Positions 17,151-23,682 of a stretch of DNA of 64,000 bases are shown here, piece by piece. The notes below the pieces were generated by a model, which was given only the letters and a program-made list of their open reading frames with translations, ran no database searches and was not told the DNA's origin. Numbering within the stretch: position 1 is the first letter of the stretch; each line of letters opens with the position of its first letter. The translations under genes were made by a program, and so were the position numbers. Source of the DNA: an uncultured Cytophagales bacterium (GTDB lineage Bacteria > Bacteroidota > Bacteroidia > Cytophagales > Thermonemataceae); NCBI GenBank assembly GCA_937911505.1, contig CALEMF010000016.1, positions 1-64,000 on the forward strand, written 5' to 3'.

Positions 17151-17168
17151 GCGTTTCGCTCAAAAAAT

Positions 17169-17771
17169 ATGAGGTTAGCAGAAAGTAGTACAGTAGTAAT
17201 AAGGTGGCTCACAGCAAACAGACAAAAGGCAGTAGGCGTTTTTTTCTGCCTGCTTGCTATTGTTGTGCATAATCTTCACGACATCTTACCACACTACGTA
17301 CTAGAGATCGAGGTAAGGTATTATCACACAATGTTCTACTTTCTGTACCTCGCTACCCATAGCTTTTCACCAGCGGTCACGTGCTTAGGGCTATTTCTCT
17401 TGTTCGATAAGAAAAATAGTTTACGGCTCCTTGCGGGTGGATTATGCTTTTTCTATCTCTACAAGGGTATTAAGAAGCTACCCTTCAGAGATCAGCCACG
17501 GATTCACGAGGAGTACCTACTGCTTATTATCCTCTTCTTTCTTGGTGGGGTGTTAGTGTTTCATCTAGCGACAATTATTAGCTACAATATACAGCACAAG
17601 ATACGCCATAGTACCGCAACGATTAAGGGGGTGGCTAAGTCTGATGGCCTATTTACGGATAAGGAAAAGTATGAGATTATAGAGCGAGAAGCAGACAATA
17701 TAGAGCAAGTTGCAAGCAATATAACGCAGGACAATAGATGGAAAAACCGAAAACGAAGACTAAAGAAGTAG
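17169..17771 (+). CDS. Polytopic membrane protein of the lysis block, 200 aa
   Basis: About four hydrophobic helices (near 20-42, 53-78, 84-100 and 118-140), then a charged cytoplasmic-looking tail ending KNRKRRLKK. The multi-helix layout fits a holin, but it is longer than most. It overlaps the next gene by 34 bases. No homologue recognised; holin is inference from position. Confidence 0.5.
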   Translation: MRLAESSTVVIRWLTANRQKAVGVFFCLLAIVVHNLHDILPHYVLEIEVRYYHTMFYFLYLATHSFSPAVTCLGLFLLFDKKNSLRLLAGGLCFFYLYKGIKKLPFRDQPRIHEEYLLLIILFFLGGVLVFHLATIISYNIQHKIRHSTATIKGVAKSDGLFTDKEKYEIIEREADNIEQVASNITQDNRWKNRKRRLKK

Positions 17772-18124
17772 TTACCAAGGTGCATCGGTACCACAAGTGG
17801 TATATACGCTTGCTGTCGTTCCTTGTATTCGCGGCATACTTGACTATGATGTACTTAGAATCTATGCCTAAGAGCGAATGGAAGTTCAACCAGTTTCATA
17901 GGTATTTCCTAGCTGCTCTGTGCTTAATCGCTCCGTTTGGATCGTTTCGACTTAGCGATGTGGTGCTAGAAAGGGTGGTGAACTTTTTCGGTCGTAACGG
18001 CAAAAAGCACGCCTACGAACCACCTACAAACGCTTGTCATTACCCAAACGGGGTTTGTCAGCTTAAAAACCAACACAACCAAATGCAGCAGCTTAACAAA
18101 GGAGGTATTGATGGCACAATATGA
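17738..18124 (+). CDS. Two-helix membrane protein of the lysis block, 128 aa
   Basis: Basic N-terminus, two hydrophobic helices (about 23-40 and 54-72), then a polar Cys/His/Asn-rich tail (CHYPNGVCQLKNQHNQMQQ). It overlaps the preceding membrane gene by 34 bases and the following spanin-like gene by 14. Two helices with a short loop is a common holin topology. Function inferred from topology and neighbours only. Confidence 0.5.
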   Translation: MEKPKTKTKEVVTKVHRYHKWYIRLLSFLVFAAYLTMMYLESMPKSEWKFNQFHRYFLAALCLIAPFGSFRLSDVVLERVVNFFGRNGKKHAYEPPTNACHYPNGVCQLKNQHNQMQQLNKGGIDGTI

Positions 18125-18437
18125 TAATAGAATAGATGCAAGGGAAAAGCTGGTGGCGCTGGTGCTATTTGGGCTTGTTCTATGGGGTATAGTAATGCTC
18201 TTAATTGCTTCGGATCAAGGCGATATAGAAGAAAGGAGAGAAAAGGAGAAAGTAGAGCAGGCAAGGACAGATAGTATTTTGGATACGCTTAAAAAAATAG
18301 ATGAAAAAAACTTAAGGATTATAAGGGAAATAGAAGAAAGATATGAAACGAATAGTATTAGTGCTGATTCTGCTATGCGCATTTTGCGTGAGCTACGCAC
18401 AAGGCACAGAGATGATAAGCAGACAGAAGGCAGATAG
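18111..18437 (+). CDS. Inner-membrane spanin-like protein, 108 aa
   Basis: ATG 18111 is preferred because AAAGGAGG lies six bases upstream; a TTG one codon earlier is less likely. One N-terminal membrane helix (about 13-33) is followed by a long charged coiled coil (EERREKEKVEQARTDSILDT and on), the topology of an i-spanin anchored in the inner membrane and reaching into the periplasm. The next gene, with a signal peptide, begins inside it in another frame, as in many spanin pairs. Assignment is by architecture, not by homology. Confidence 0.5.
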   Translation: MAQYDNRIDAREKLVALVLFGLVLWGIVMLLIASDQGDIEERREKEKVEQARTDSILDTLKKIDEKNLRIIREIEERYETNSISADSAMRILRELRTRHRDDKQTEGR

Positions 18438-18708
18438 CTTGCTGTTCACGTGCCTTGATGCTGCTTATGTGCTAGAAGTGCAGTTGCAAACTGCTGACTC
18501 GCTTATTAAGATGCAGCAAGAGCGTATTTTCAATCTTGAAACACAAAGAGATGTACTCTCCTACGAGGTAGTGAGAAAGCGCAGGATGACCGAAGAGCTG
18601 TTCGTAGACTTAGAAGCAGAAAGGAAAAAGAGAAGGAGAGGCGGTACGTTCTGGAAAGTCGCTACAGGTGTGGCACTTGTTGTAGGTGTAGCAATAGGCA
18701 GCAGATGA
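18343..18708 (+). CDS. Exported coiled-coil protein overlapping the spanin-like gene, 121 aa
   Basis: Starts 95 bases inside the preceding gene, in the +1 frame. Residues 1-20 are a signal peptide (VLVLILLCAFCVSYAQ), then coiled coil (about 25-95) and a final hydrophobic GVALVVGVAIG segment. The overlap and export signal recall embedded o-spanin genes, but there is no clear lipobox and the C-terminal hydrophobic end is unusual. It could instead be a second inner-membrane partner. Confidence 0.55.
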   Translation: MKRIVLVLILLCAFCVSYAQGTEMISRQKADSLLFTCLDAAYVLEVQLQTADSLIKMQQERIFNLETQRDVLSYEVVRKRRMTEELFVDLEAERKKRRRGGTFWKVATGVALVVGVAIGSR

Positions 18709-19004
18709 AGTTAATACTATGCATTTTATTTACGCTGGTGAGTACTGTTCTATGTGGGCAGTACATTCCACCAGCAATAGGCTCTAGCGACACCCTAAGA
18801 CACGGACAACCCACCCCTGAACACATCAACGGTGCGCCCTTGTATCGGTTCAAGAAGCTTGACTATCACGACGATAAGACATTATACCTCAAGAAAGAAC
18901 TGAACAGGAAACAGCGCTGGCCTGCTGCAAGGCGTAGTGTGCTGATTGGAGGGTTTATTTTGGGGATGGCCCATAAGATTAGTCCGATTAGGATGGGATT
19001 GTAG
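18705..19004 (+). CDS. Small exported protein, 99 aa
   Basis: ATGA overlap with the preceding gene. Signal peptide at 1-18 (LILCILFTLVSTVLCGQ); the cysteine at 17 with its hydrophobic run could be a lipobox, which would make it an outer-membrane spanin candidate. The rest is short and polar, ending in a weak hydrophobic GGFILGMAHKI segment. Last gene of the rightward late block, convergent with the leftward genes starting at 19008. Confidence 0.5.
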   Translation: MKLILCILFTLVSTVLCGQYIPPAIGSSDTLRHGQPTPEHINGAPLYRFKKLDYHDDKTLYLKKELNRKQRWPAARRSVLIGGFILGMAHKISPIRMGL

Positions 19005-19007
19005 GAG

Positions 19008-19430
19008 CTATTGACCTTCACTTAGGTTGTATTCTTTTGCAATTTGCCCAACAGAATACCATAAAATTTTATTCAAAATATAGTGTAAAATACTATCGGG
19101 CTTATGCTTTATTTTTTGTAGCAGAGCGCCTTGGTAATCAAATTTCATGCATAGTTTTTGCTCTTTCCACGCCTTGTGAGTGACATAAAGTCTGTATGCT
19201 GTTTTATAATATCCATTTTCATCTTCGTCAAAATCAACTTCTACAATTTCTATATAAAACGGGTCAAGAAACTTACCAAAAAAATCCTGAAAAAACTCTG
19301 CAACATCATTAGCACTTGACCGAAAAAATATTTCATCCTCAAAGTCAACTAAATTCCAAGCTACCATTTTGTTAGTTGGGTCATCTGAGGCCATCAGCTC
19401 GAATACTTGTTGTATTTCTTGTTGTGTCAT
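19008..19430 (-). CDS. Hypothetical protein, 140 aa
   Basis: An acidic, aromatic-rich globular protein (DFEDEIFFRSS, FFQDFFGKFLDPFYIEIVEVD). Its ATG overlaps the TGA of the upstream gene. With the next two leftward genes it forms a visibly AT-rich trio at the junction of late and early regions, a usual place for morons. No family recognised. It could be a defence, exclusion or regulatory factor; nothing in the sequence decides. Confidence 0.55.
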   Translation of the reverse strand: MTQQEIQQVFELMASDDPTNKMVAWNLVDFEDEIFFRSSANDVAEFFQDFFGKFLDPFYIEIVEVDFDEDENGYYKTAYRLYVTHKAWKEQKLCMKFDYQGALLQKIKHKPDSILHYILNKILWYSVGQIAKEYNLSEGQ

Positions 19431-19903
19431 ATCTCACTATCTATTTTCGAGTCTTTTATAAGCGTGTTTAGGAGGATCAACCCCAAATTTACGGATTCGA
19501 TGTTATCAGAAAAAATAAGCTTTGAGATGTGCTTTAAGTCTTTTTCTTTTATAAGAATTACCTCATTGAAATAACCAATTATTGAAAAAGATACTACATA
19601 CCTGCGTATTGTCTCAACTAAATCTCCAAATTGAAAAGCATGCAAAAGCTCTACAGACACTTTTATCCCAATTTTTTCAAATAATAGTCCAATTGTTTCT
19701 CTAGCGTATTGGTGGCTCATTGGCTTTGTAAAAAAATAATAGGTAAATTCATAGCGTCTTCCCCGTTTATCCTTAACAGTTCTTTTTTTACCAAAATCAT
19801 AAAATTCACAAAACCTATTTTTCAAAAATAGATTATAAAACGAGTCAATAAAATCAGGTTGATACAATCCCACTTCATCTATTCTATACTTAGATTGTGT
19901 CAT
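19427..19903 (-). CDS. Hypothetical protein, 158 aa
   Basis: Basic N-terminal half with an RFCEFYDFGKKRTVKDKRGR stretch, then aromatic-rich helices and a hydrophobic C-terminus (GLILLNTLIKDS). No membrane helix is certain. It overlaps a 54-codon membrane gene upstream by 14 bases and the downstream gene by four, so the three are translationally linked. Unrecognised; AT-rich compared with nearby phage genes, which suggests separate acquisition. Confidence 0.55.
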   Translation of the reverse strand: MTQSKYRIDEVGLYQPDFIDSFYNLFLKNRFCEFYDFGKKRTVKDKRGRRYEFTYYFFTKPMSHQYARETIGLLFEKIGIKVSVELLHAFQFGDLVETIRRYVVSFSIIGYFNEVILIKEKDLKHISKLIFSDNIESVNLGLILLNTLIKDSKIDSEI

Positions 19904-20054
19904 TTTCTTGCATTTCGTCTATTAATCTAAACAAATAGTGCATTACAATAAAAAGCATAATGATTGACGATTCTAAACCGAAAAAAACTATGCAAGCCTT
20001 GAAAGCCAATTGAACTATTACTAATAGTATTGTTTTTATTATAAATCCATTCAT
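19890..20054 (-). CDS. Small membrane protein, 54 aa
   Basis: Found by direct translation. Two hydrophobic helices (about 4-17 and 21-42: IIKTILLVIVQLAF, then SSIIMLFIVMHYLF) and an acidic tail EMQENDTI. The last 14 bases overlap the start of the 158-aa gene. It leads the AT-rich trio. A small membrane protein paired with two soluble unknown proteins could form an exclusion or abortive module, but this is speculation from arrangement. Confidence 0.5.
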   Translation of the reverse strand: MNGFIIKTILLVIVQLAFKACIVFFGLESSIIMLFIVMHYLFRLIDEMQENDTI

Positions 20055-20066
20055 CTTATATGCCTT

Positions 20067-20459
20067 TCATGTGACCGAGCCGTCAAGATTATGCCTTGTC
20101 TGCTCGTAAATACGTGTTTTTATGTGATTGTTAAGATGTCTCCCGTCGTACATCTGATGCTCCTTCCCGCAATTTATGCAGGCTACTAGCTCATTATCAA
20201 GGTATCCTTCGTATTCGGATTCAAGCACCTTTGCTTCTTCGTATCCACAAGCCGAACAACAGAAATGACCCCAGTGTAGCTTGTAAAAAAACTCATCGTC
20301 ATCCTCATAGACTCGATACTCTTCAAATCTATCTTCTGCTAAGTGTTCTTCTAGCAAATCCCCGAGCCTCTCTAAGCAGTCATCTTCATAAGTATCAATG
20401 CCTGCGCACTCCAACTTATATACTGCGTCACTTCTTGATAGTATATTTTTGAATCCCAT
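20067..20459 (-). CDS. Zinc-ribbon-containing phage protein, 130 aa
   Basis: Two Cys pairs, CCSACGYEE near 67-75 and CINCGKEH near 94-101, spaced as in a zinc ribbon. The N-terminal 60 residues are strongly acidic helices. Such small zinc-ribbon proteins are frequent in phage early regions and usually have no known role. It is probably co-transcribed with the frameshifted zinc-ribbon gene just upstream. Confidence 0.6.
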   Translation of the reverse strand: MGFKNILSRSDAVYKLECAGIDTYEDDCLERLGDLLEEHLAEDRFEEYRVYEDDDEFFYKLHWGHFCCSACGYEEAKVLESEYEGYLDNELVACINCGKEHQMYDGRHLNNHIKTRIYEQTRHNLDGSVT

Positions 20460-20462
20460 GAT

Positions 20463-20848
20463 TTATTCTTCAATTTTCCACGTACAATAAGTAACTTCTA
20501 CATCCCTTTCATAAATAAACTTGCCTCCACATTCGTAACATTCGTGTTCTCCATCATCACCAAATTCCCAACTATTCTCTCTTGTTCACCGCAATGAGGA
20601 CAAACTATCTCATGAGTATGCCTACAATCTATATCGTCAGCTACCTCTACCAGCGATTTCACAAACGATATATCATAGCTTCCTTTTTCTTTGAGCCAAA
20701 CGACCGCCGTGTGACCGTTGAGAATCGTAGCTACGTGACTTATTTCATCAATAAATGTTTCTTCGCCTACGATTCGCCACACCTCTATTTTGTCACCTAC
20801 ACCGTAGGTTTCATTGAAAACAGCCACTTGTGTTTGTAATTTTGTCAT
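20463..20848 (-). pseudogene. Zinc-ribbon protein gene with frameshift
   Basis: From ATG 20848 the frame gives a beta domain followed by the first zinc-ribbon pair (CPHCGEQ, near 84-90), then becomes an unlikely MENTNVTNVEASLF tail ending at 20498. In the shifted frame, entered at the GAGAGA run (20576-20581 on the minus strand), the sequence reads ENSWEFGDDGEHECYECGGK and continues to TAA 20463, restoring the second Cys pair and a normal end. A two-base gain or one-base loss there explains it: a real mutation, a programmed shift or an assembly error. Confidence 0.7.
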
Positions 20849-20870
20849 GTTTCCTATTTAGTTTCAATTC

Positions 20871-20904
20871 AAAAAACAGCCCCAACCCAGCGGACTAGGG
20901 CTGT
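20871..20904 (-). terminator. Rho-independent terminator, leftward
   Basis: On the minus strand, ACAGCCC and GGGCTGT pair (20898-20904 with 20877-20883) and are followed directly by six T. It lies between the 54-aa coiled-coil gene and the frameshifted zinc-ribbon gene, dividing the leftward early genes into transcription units. Confidence 0.7.
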
Positions 20905-20963
20905 GTGTACTAATATACTTATATCATAATTAACCAACCTTCTGTCGGCTAATGCTTTTCATT

Positions 20964-21128
20964 TTACTCCCTAAGTTTCTTTTTTAAGTCCAAATACTCA
21001 CAAGTTGCCTCAAGAAACCGATCTTTAAGGTGGGAATGATTCAGGTTTTTAATTAGGCTTCTAAGAGTTTCCATCTCTATATATACTTCTGCCATCTGCC
21101 GCTTTAGTTTTTCTCTTGTCTCATCCAT
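20964..21128 (-). CDS. Small helical protein, 54 aa
   Basis: Found by direct translation, ATG 21128 to TAA 20964. Almost wholly helical and charged (MDETREKLKRQMAEVYIEME, ending DLKKKLRE). It starts 11 bases after the stop of the GNAT-like gene and precedes a terminator, so it would be the last gene of the modification operon. No family recognised. Confidence 0.5.
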   Translation of the reverse strand: MDETREKLKRQMAEVYIEMETLRSLIKNLNHSHLKDRFLEATCEYLDLKKKLRE

Positions 21129-21139
21129 ATTTCTATACG

Positions 21140-21586
21140 TTAGTTAATTTCCTTTTCAAATCTAATTTTGTATTGTTTTGGCGACTTGTCCACCCTAGGG
21201 CGGCTTGGTACATTCCAACTAAGTCCACCCGCCTTGCCTATTTCTTTCCAACCTGATGCTTTAAGCGATACGCCTGTTTCCGATTCAAGTATATAAGTCA
21301 CTAATTTCTTGTACCCCAAATTCTTTGCAACCCTCCAAGCAGCAGAATACAGTTTTGAGCAAGCGTTTTTAGTTCCATCTGTGCAAAGCCTTGTAACTTC
21401 TGCTGTATAGCCATCTTGAAGGTGTCTAGCAACAGGGCGCCCAACTATAACTACTCCTACGATTTTTCCATCAAGCGCACAAGCAATTTGAAATATGCTC
21501 CCTACTGGCGCTTTATGATGACGATGATGCTGCTCTACAAAAGCTTTCGCCTCGTCTTGAAATATCGGCACTATTGTTAGCTTCAT
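21140..21586 (-). CDS. GNAT-fold protein of the XF1762 type, 148 aa
   Basis: Shows the XF1762-family signature: AFVEQHHRHHKAPVG near 15-29, VGRPVARHLQDGYTAEVTRL near 48-67, and NACSKLYSAAWRVAKNLGYK near 74-93. The family belongs to the GNAT acyltransferase superfamily and, like the Mom protein of phage Mu, occurs in phage genomes. Its start overlaps the stop of a small basic protein which itself follows a DNA methyltransferase, so a role in DNA modification is reasonable but unproven. Confidence 0.7.
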   Translation of the reverse strand: MKLTIVPIFQDEAKAFVEQHHRHHKAPVGSIFQIACALDGKIVGVVIVGRPVARHLQDGYTAEVTRLCTDGTKNACSKLYSAAWRVAKNLGYKKLVTYILESETGVSLKASGWKEIGKAGGLSWNVPSRPRVDKSPKQYKIRFEKEIN

Positions 21587-21795
21587 ACTGTTTTATTCTC
21601 TTTTATACTTTCCTCCCAATCCTTCTTCCTGTACCACCAGACCCACTGCCTTCTTCTCCAGCTACGATTGTGGGTGTGTCTCCTCATCTGCTCTATACTG
21701 CACCCGTGGCTAAGGATGGCTTTTGCCCAGTGCCGAGCGTTGGTGTAGTGCTCATGGCTTTTGGTTAGCGCTTTTTCGTCTTGGTAGTGGCACAT
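21583..21795 (-). CDS. Small basic Trp/Arg-rich protein, 70 aa
   Basis: ATG 21795 overlaps the methyltransferase stop (TAATG), and its TGA overlaps the next gene's start; an upstream ATG (21879) would overlap the methyltransferase by 85 bases and is rejected. The product is rich in His, Trp and Arg with an HTHNRSWRRRQWVWWYRKKD stretch, suggesting nucleic-acid contact. Unrecognised. Tight coupling on both sides argues it works with its neighbours. Confidence 0.55.
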   Translation of the reverse strand: MCHYQDEKALTKSHEHYTNARHWAKAILSHGCSIEQMRRHTHNRSWRRRQWVWWYRKKDWEESIKENKTV

Positions 21796-22424
21796 TACGA
21801 TAGCTCTATCTTCATTTGTGCTGTCCGTAATCCTATCTGCTTCATAGCCTCCTCGTAGAAAGGCGTGTTCTCCTCGCACGCTGTAAGATCATAGCCCATG
21901 TCGCTGCAGGCAATAGCTATAGTTCCACTGCCCAAGTGTGTATCTAATATCTTATCGCCTGCAGTAGCGTACTCACTTAGTAGCCAAGCATACAAGCGTA
22001 TAGGCTTTTGATGTGGATGCCACGGCCGTATCTGTTCACACTTCTTGTAGCCATCCCAGACCAAATCGTATATTCTTAGTGTACGACTGAAGGATGTCCA
22101 CGCCATCTCTCCCATCGATTGTATATGCGCGTTCTTCAACTTGTTCCACACAATCCAAGCGTTTGTAGGTGGCAGATGCTCCGTGAAATAATTTCCACCC
22201 CAGATAATTTGATTCTTGCTTACACGGAACAGCTCAGAAAAGTACTCTTCAGACGGAATATCAGTGTTCTGATATTGAGTCTCTAAACGCCTGAAGCTAC
22301 CACCTCTATGCTTCTTCCAGTCCTGTCCGATGCCATAAGGCGGATCTACTAAAGCAAGATCGAAATGCTGATCTGGATAGCGAGACATAAGGCTCATATT
22401 ATCTTCGTTAGTTATTGTTAGCAT
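21795..22424 (-). CDS. DNA adenine or N4-cytosine methyltransferase, beta class, 209 aa
   Basis: Transfers a methyl group to an exocyclic DNA amine. Motif IV (VDPPYG, DPPY at 27-30) comes first and the AdoMet-binding motif I (LDTHLGSGT, near 160-168) near the end, the beta-class order. No restriction endonuclease lies beside it, so it probably modifies phage DNA to evade host restriction. ATG 22424 is chosen over an in-frame TTG two codons upstream. Target sequence cannot be read from the protein. Confidence 0.88.
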   Translation of the reverse strand: MLTITNEDNMSLMSRYPDQHFDLALVDPPYGIGQDWKKHRGGSFRRLETQYQNTDIPSEEYFSELFRVSKNQIIWGGNYFTEHLPPTNAWIVWNKLKNAHIQSMGEMAWTSFSRTLRIYDLVWDGYKKCEQIRPWHPHQKPIRLYAWLLSEYATAGDKILDTHLGSGTIAIACSDMGYDLTACEENTPFYEEAMKQIGLRTAQMKIELS

Positions 22425-22426
22425 AA

Positions 22427-22591
22427 TCAATCCAAGTTTTGAAATCCTTTTCTGAGCGCCACCATAGCGCCCTTAACAACTACGAGCAACCCCACCACCG
22501 CCAGTAGCCACTTGTCGTACAATATCGCAAGCAGAAGAAGAGTAACGAACGCAATGGTACGATCACCCAGAGCGTCACTATCGTAATCACC
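22427..22591 (-). other. Open frame for two membrane helices, lacking a start codon
   Basis: The last 54 codons of this frame read as a clean small membrane protein: DRTIAFVTLLLLAILYDKW, then LLAVVGLLVVVKGAMVALRK, ending QNLD. There is no ATG, GTG or TTG to start it, and the frame further up is Arg-rich nonsense. It overlaps another short frame (22480-22644) that supplies a good start, which suggests one gene split by a frameshift. Confidence 0.35.
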
Positions 22592-22644
22592 AGCGATCTG
22601 ATTTCTTCGTCTGTTGCTTCTTTTTCTTCTCTGTCTTCTTGCAT
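22480..22644 (-). CDS. Small membrane protein frame, 54 aa (possibly frameshifted)
   Basis: Begins MQEDREEKEATDEEIRSLVI, a normal acidic N-terminus leading into a hydrophobic helix (about 18-39), then ends in an odd Cys/Trp-rich tail. Switching frame near residue 25 would lead into the two-helix frame ending at 22427. Either this is a short membrane protein as read, or the 5' half of a broken gene. Confidence 0.35.
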   Translation of the reverse strand: MQEDREEKEATDEEIRSLVITIVTLWVIVPLRSLLFFCLRYCTTSGYWRWWGCS

Positions 22645-22718
22645 AGTATCTTCGATCCTTTCTTAAACGAGTCTTGAAACTCAGCGTCGTTCTTGTATTT
22701 CAGTTTTCTAAGTAGCAT
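22587..22718 (-). CDS. Small Lys-rich protein, 43 aa
   Basis: Found by direct translation; ATG 22718 lies within the last codons of the DUF4326 gene (11-base overlap). The product is a basic helix, MLLRKLKYKNDAEFQDSFKK then a TEKKKKQQTKKS run. It also overlaps the 54-codon membrane frame in a different frame. Plausible translationally coupled gene, but short and low in information. Confidence 0.35.
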   Translation of the reverse strand: MLLRKLKYKNDAEFQDSFKKGSKILCKKTEKKKKQQTKKSDRW

Positions 22719-23079
22719 TATCGTATAGTTTATTGACAAGCTTGATTAATACATCAGCGTGACAGGGCTTGTCGAGTGCGCACCAGCAAGCTAGGTCTTT
22801 GCCTTTTAGACCAGCCAAATTAAGGTCTGTTAAGACAAGCTTGTCTATTAAGTAATATCTGTAAAGATGGATAGAATCCCATATAGCTTGCTCTTTGGTA
22901 AAGTATTCGCCAAAATAAGTCTTATGCACTGTGTTGTACAATTGCCAACGTGGCGCAACCCCAGCTACGTTTACATTAACCACCTTATAAATATTGCCCC
23001 ACTTGCTACCTCTGCCGACGTAGACGGTATTCTCTGGCATGCGCCAGCCTTTGCTACGTTTTCTTTGGATTCTTTTCAT
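22708..23079 (-). CDS. DUF4326 protein, 123 aa
   Basis: Matches the DUF4326 pattern common in phages: RSKGWRMPENTVYVGRGSKW near 8-27 and GLKGKDLACWCALDKPCHAD near 90-109, with conserved Cys-Trp-Cys and Cys-His that may bind metal. Function of the family is unknown. It overlaps the gene upstream by 26 bases, so the ATG at 23079 is inside the end of that gene. Confidence 0.75.
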   Translation of the reverse strand: MKRIQRKRSKGWRMPENTVYVGRGSKWGNIYKVVNVNVAGVAPRWQLYNTVHKTYFGEYFTKEQAIWDSIHLYRYYLIDKLVLTDLNLAGLKGKDLACWCALDKPCHADVLIKLVNKLYDNAT

Positions 23080-23338
23080 TATATTTGAATGTTATTAATA
23101 ATTGATCGTGCGCCTTCATGTCTAGCGCTTTTGCGGAAATGACATCTGAATCTGTGTGTATATCCATACTATACATAGGCATCCATTCTTGCTCTGGAGT
23201 GTCCATTGCATCTCCTATTGTATCGCTATTCTTTTGCAAGATCACGAACTTTGGTTCGTTATCTAGTAAGTCTAATGCTTTTATCAATATGTACCTATTA
23301 GACAGATGTGTGAAATTCTCAATTATTATCTTTCTCAT
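23054..23338 (-). CDS. Hypothetical phage protein, 94 aa
   Basis: Small alpha/beta-looking protein with an acidic centre (NSDTIGDAMDTPEQEWMPMY). ATGA-type overlap with the upstream gene and 26-base overlap with DUF4326 downstream place it firmly in the early operon. Not recognised. Confidence 0.5.
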   Translation of the reverse strand: MRKIIIENFTHLSNRYILIKALDLLDNEPKFVILQKNSDTIGDAMDTPEQEWMPMYSMDIHTDSDVISAKALDMKAHDQLLITFKYNEKNPKKT

Positions 23339-23538
23339 CTCCTTTTAAATAATTCAGTTTGCCTTCCAAACTTATCCTCTCTTAACTTCTTGAGCGTCTT
23401 GATACAAGCCTCAAGCACCTCTAGCCTGTAGTCCGCCACAGCCCTATCTATCCTATTCCAGTCCACCCAGTTAGGATATACTTTTTGCCTCATCTGTAGC
23501 TCTCTTTCTAGTTCTTCAATCTGCTGATCTATAGTCAT
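23335..23538 (-). CDS. Small coiled-coil phage protein, 67 aa
   Basis: Opens with an IEELERELQMRQKVYPNWV motif that recurs in small early proteins of many phages, followed by a basic helix. Probably a short coiled coil. It is the first gene after the terminator at 23561-23601, so it starts a new leftward transcription unit or relies on read-through. Confidence 0.6.
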   Translation of the reverse strand: MTIDQQIEELERELQMRQKVYPNWVDWNRIDRAVADYRLEVLEACIKTLKKLREDKFGRQTELFKRR

Positions 23539-23560
23539 ATCTGTATTAAGTTACATTTCC

Positions 23561-23601
23561 AAAAAAACATACACCCCACCCGCAGAACAAGCGAGGTGTA
23601 T
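23561..23601 (-). terminator. Rho-independent terminator, leftward
   Basis: On the minus strand, ATACACC (23595-23601) pairs with GGTGTAT (23569-23575), followed by G and seven T. It lies 80 bases downstream of the recT stop. Loop of about 19 bases is long, so termination may be partial. Confidence 0.6.
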
Positions 23602-23682
23602 AGTATCGGAGCCGATAGGGTCAAACAACAAGATAAACCAAACCCCGACTTGAACACTATGTCTTATGCAATCACAGTGTAA

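Noticed and set aside
20231-20839. Plus-strand frames over the two zinc-ribbon genes
   Set aside because: Their products are mirror images of Cys-pair-bearing minus-strand genes and lack any motif.
21795-21879. Upstream start for the 70-aa gene
   Set aside because: It would overlap the methyltransferase by 85 bases, whereas ATG 21795 forms a clean TAATG junction.
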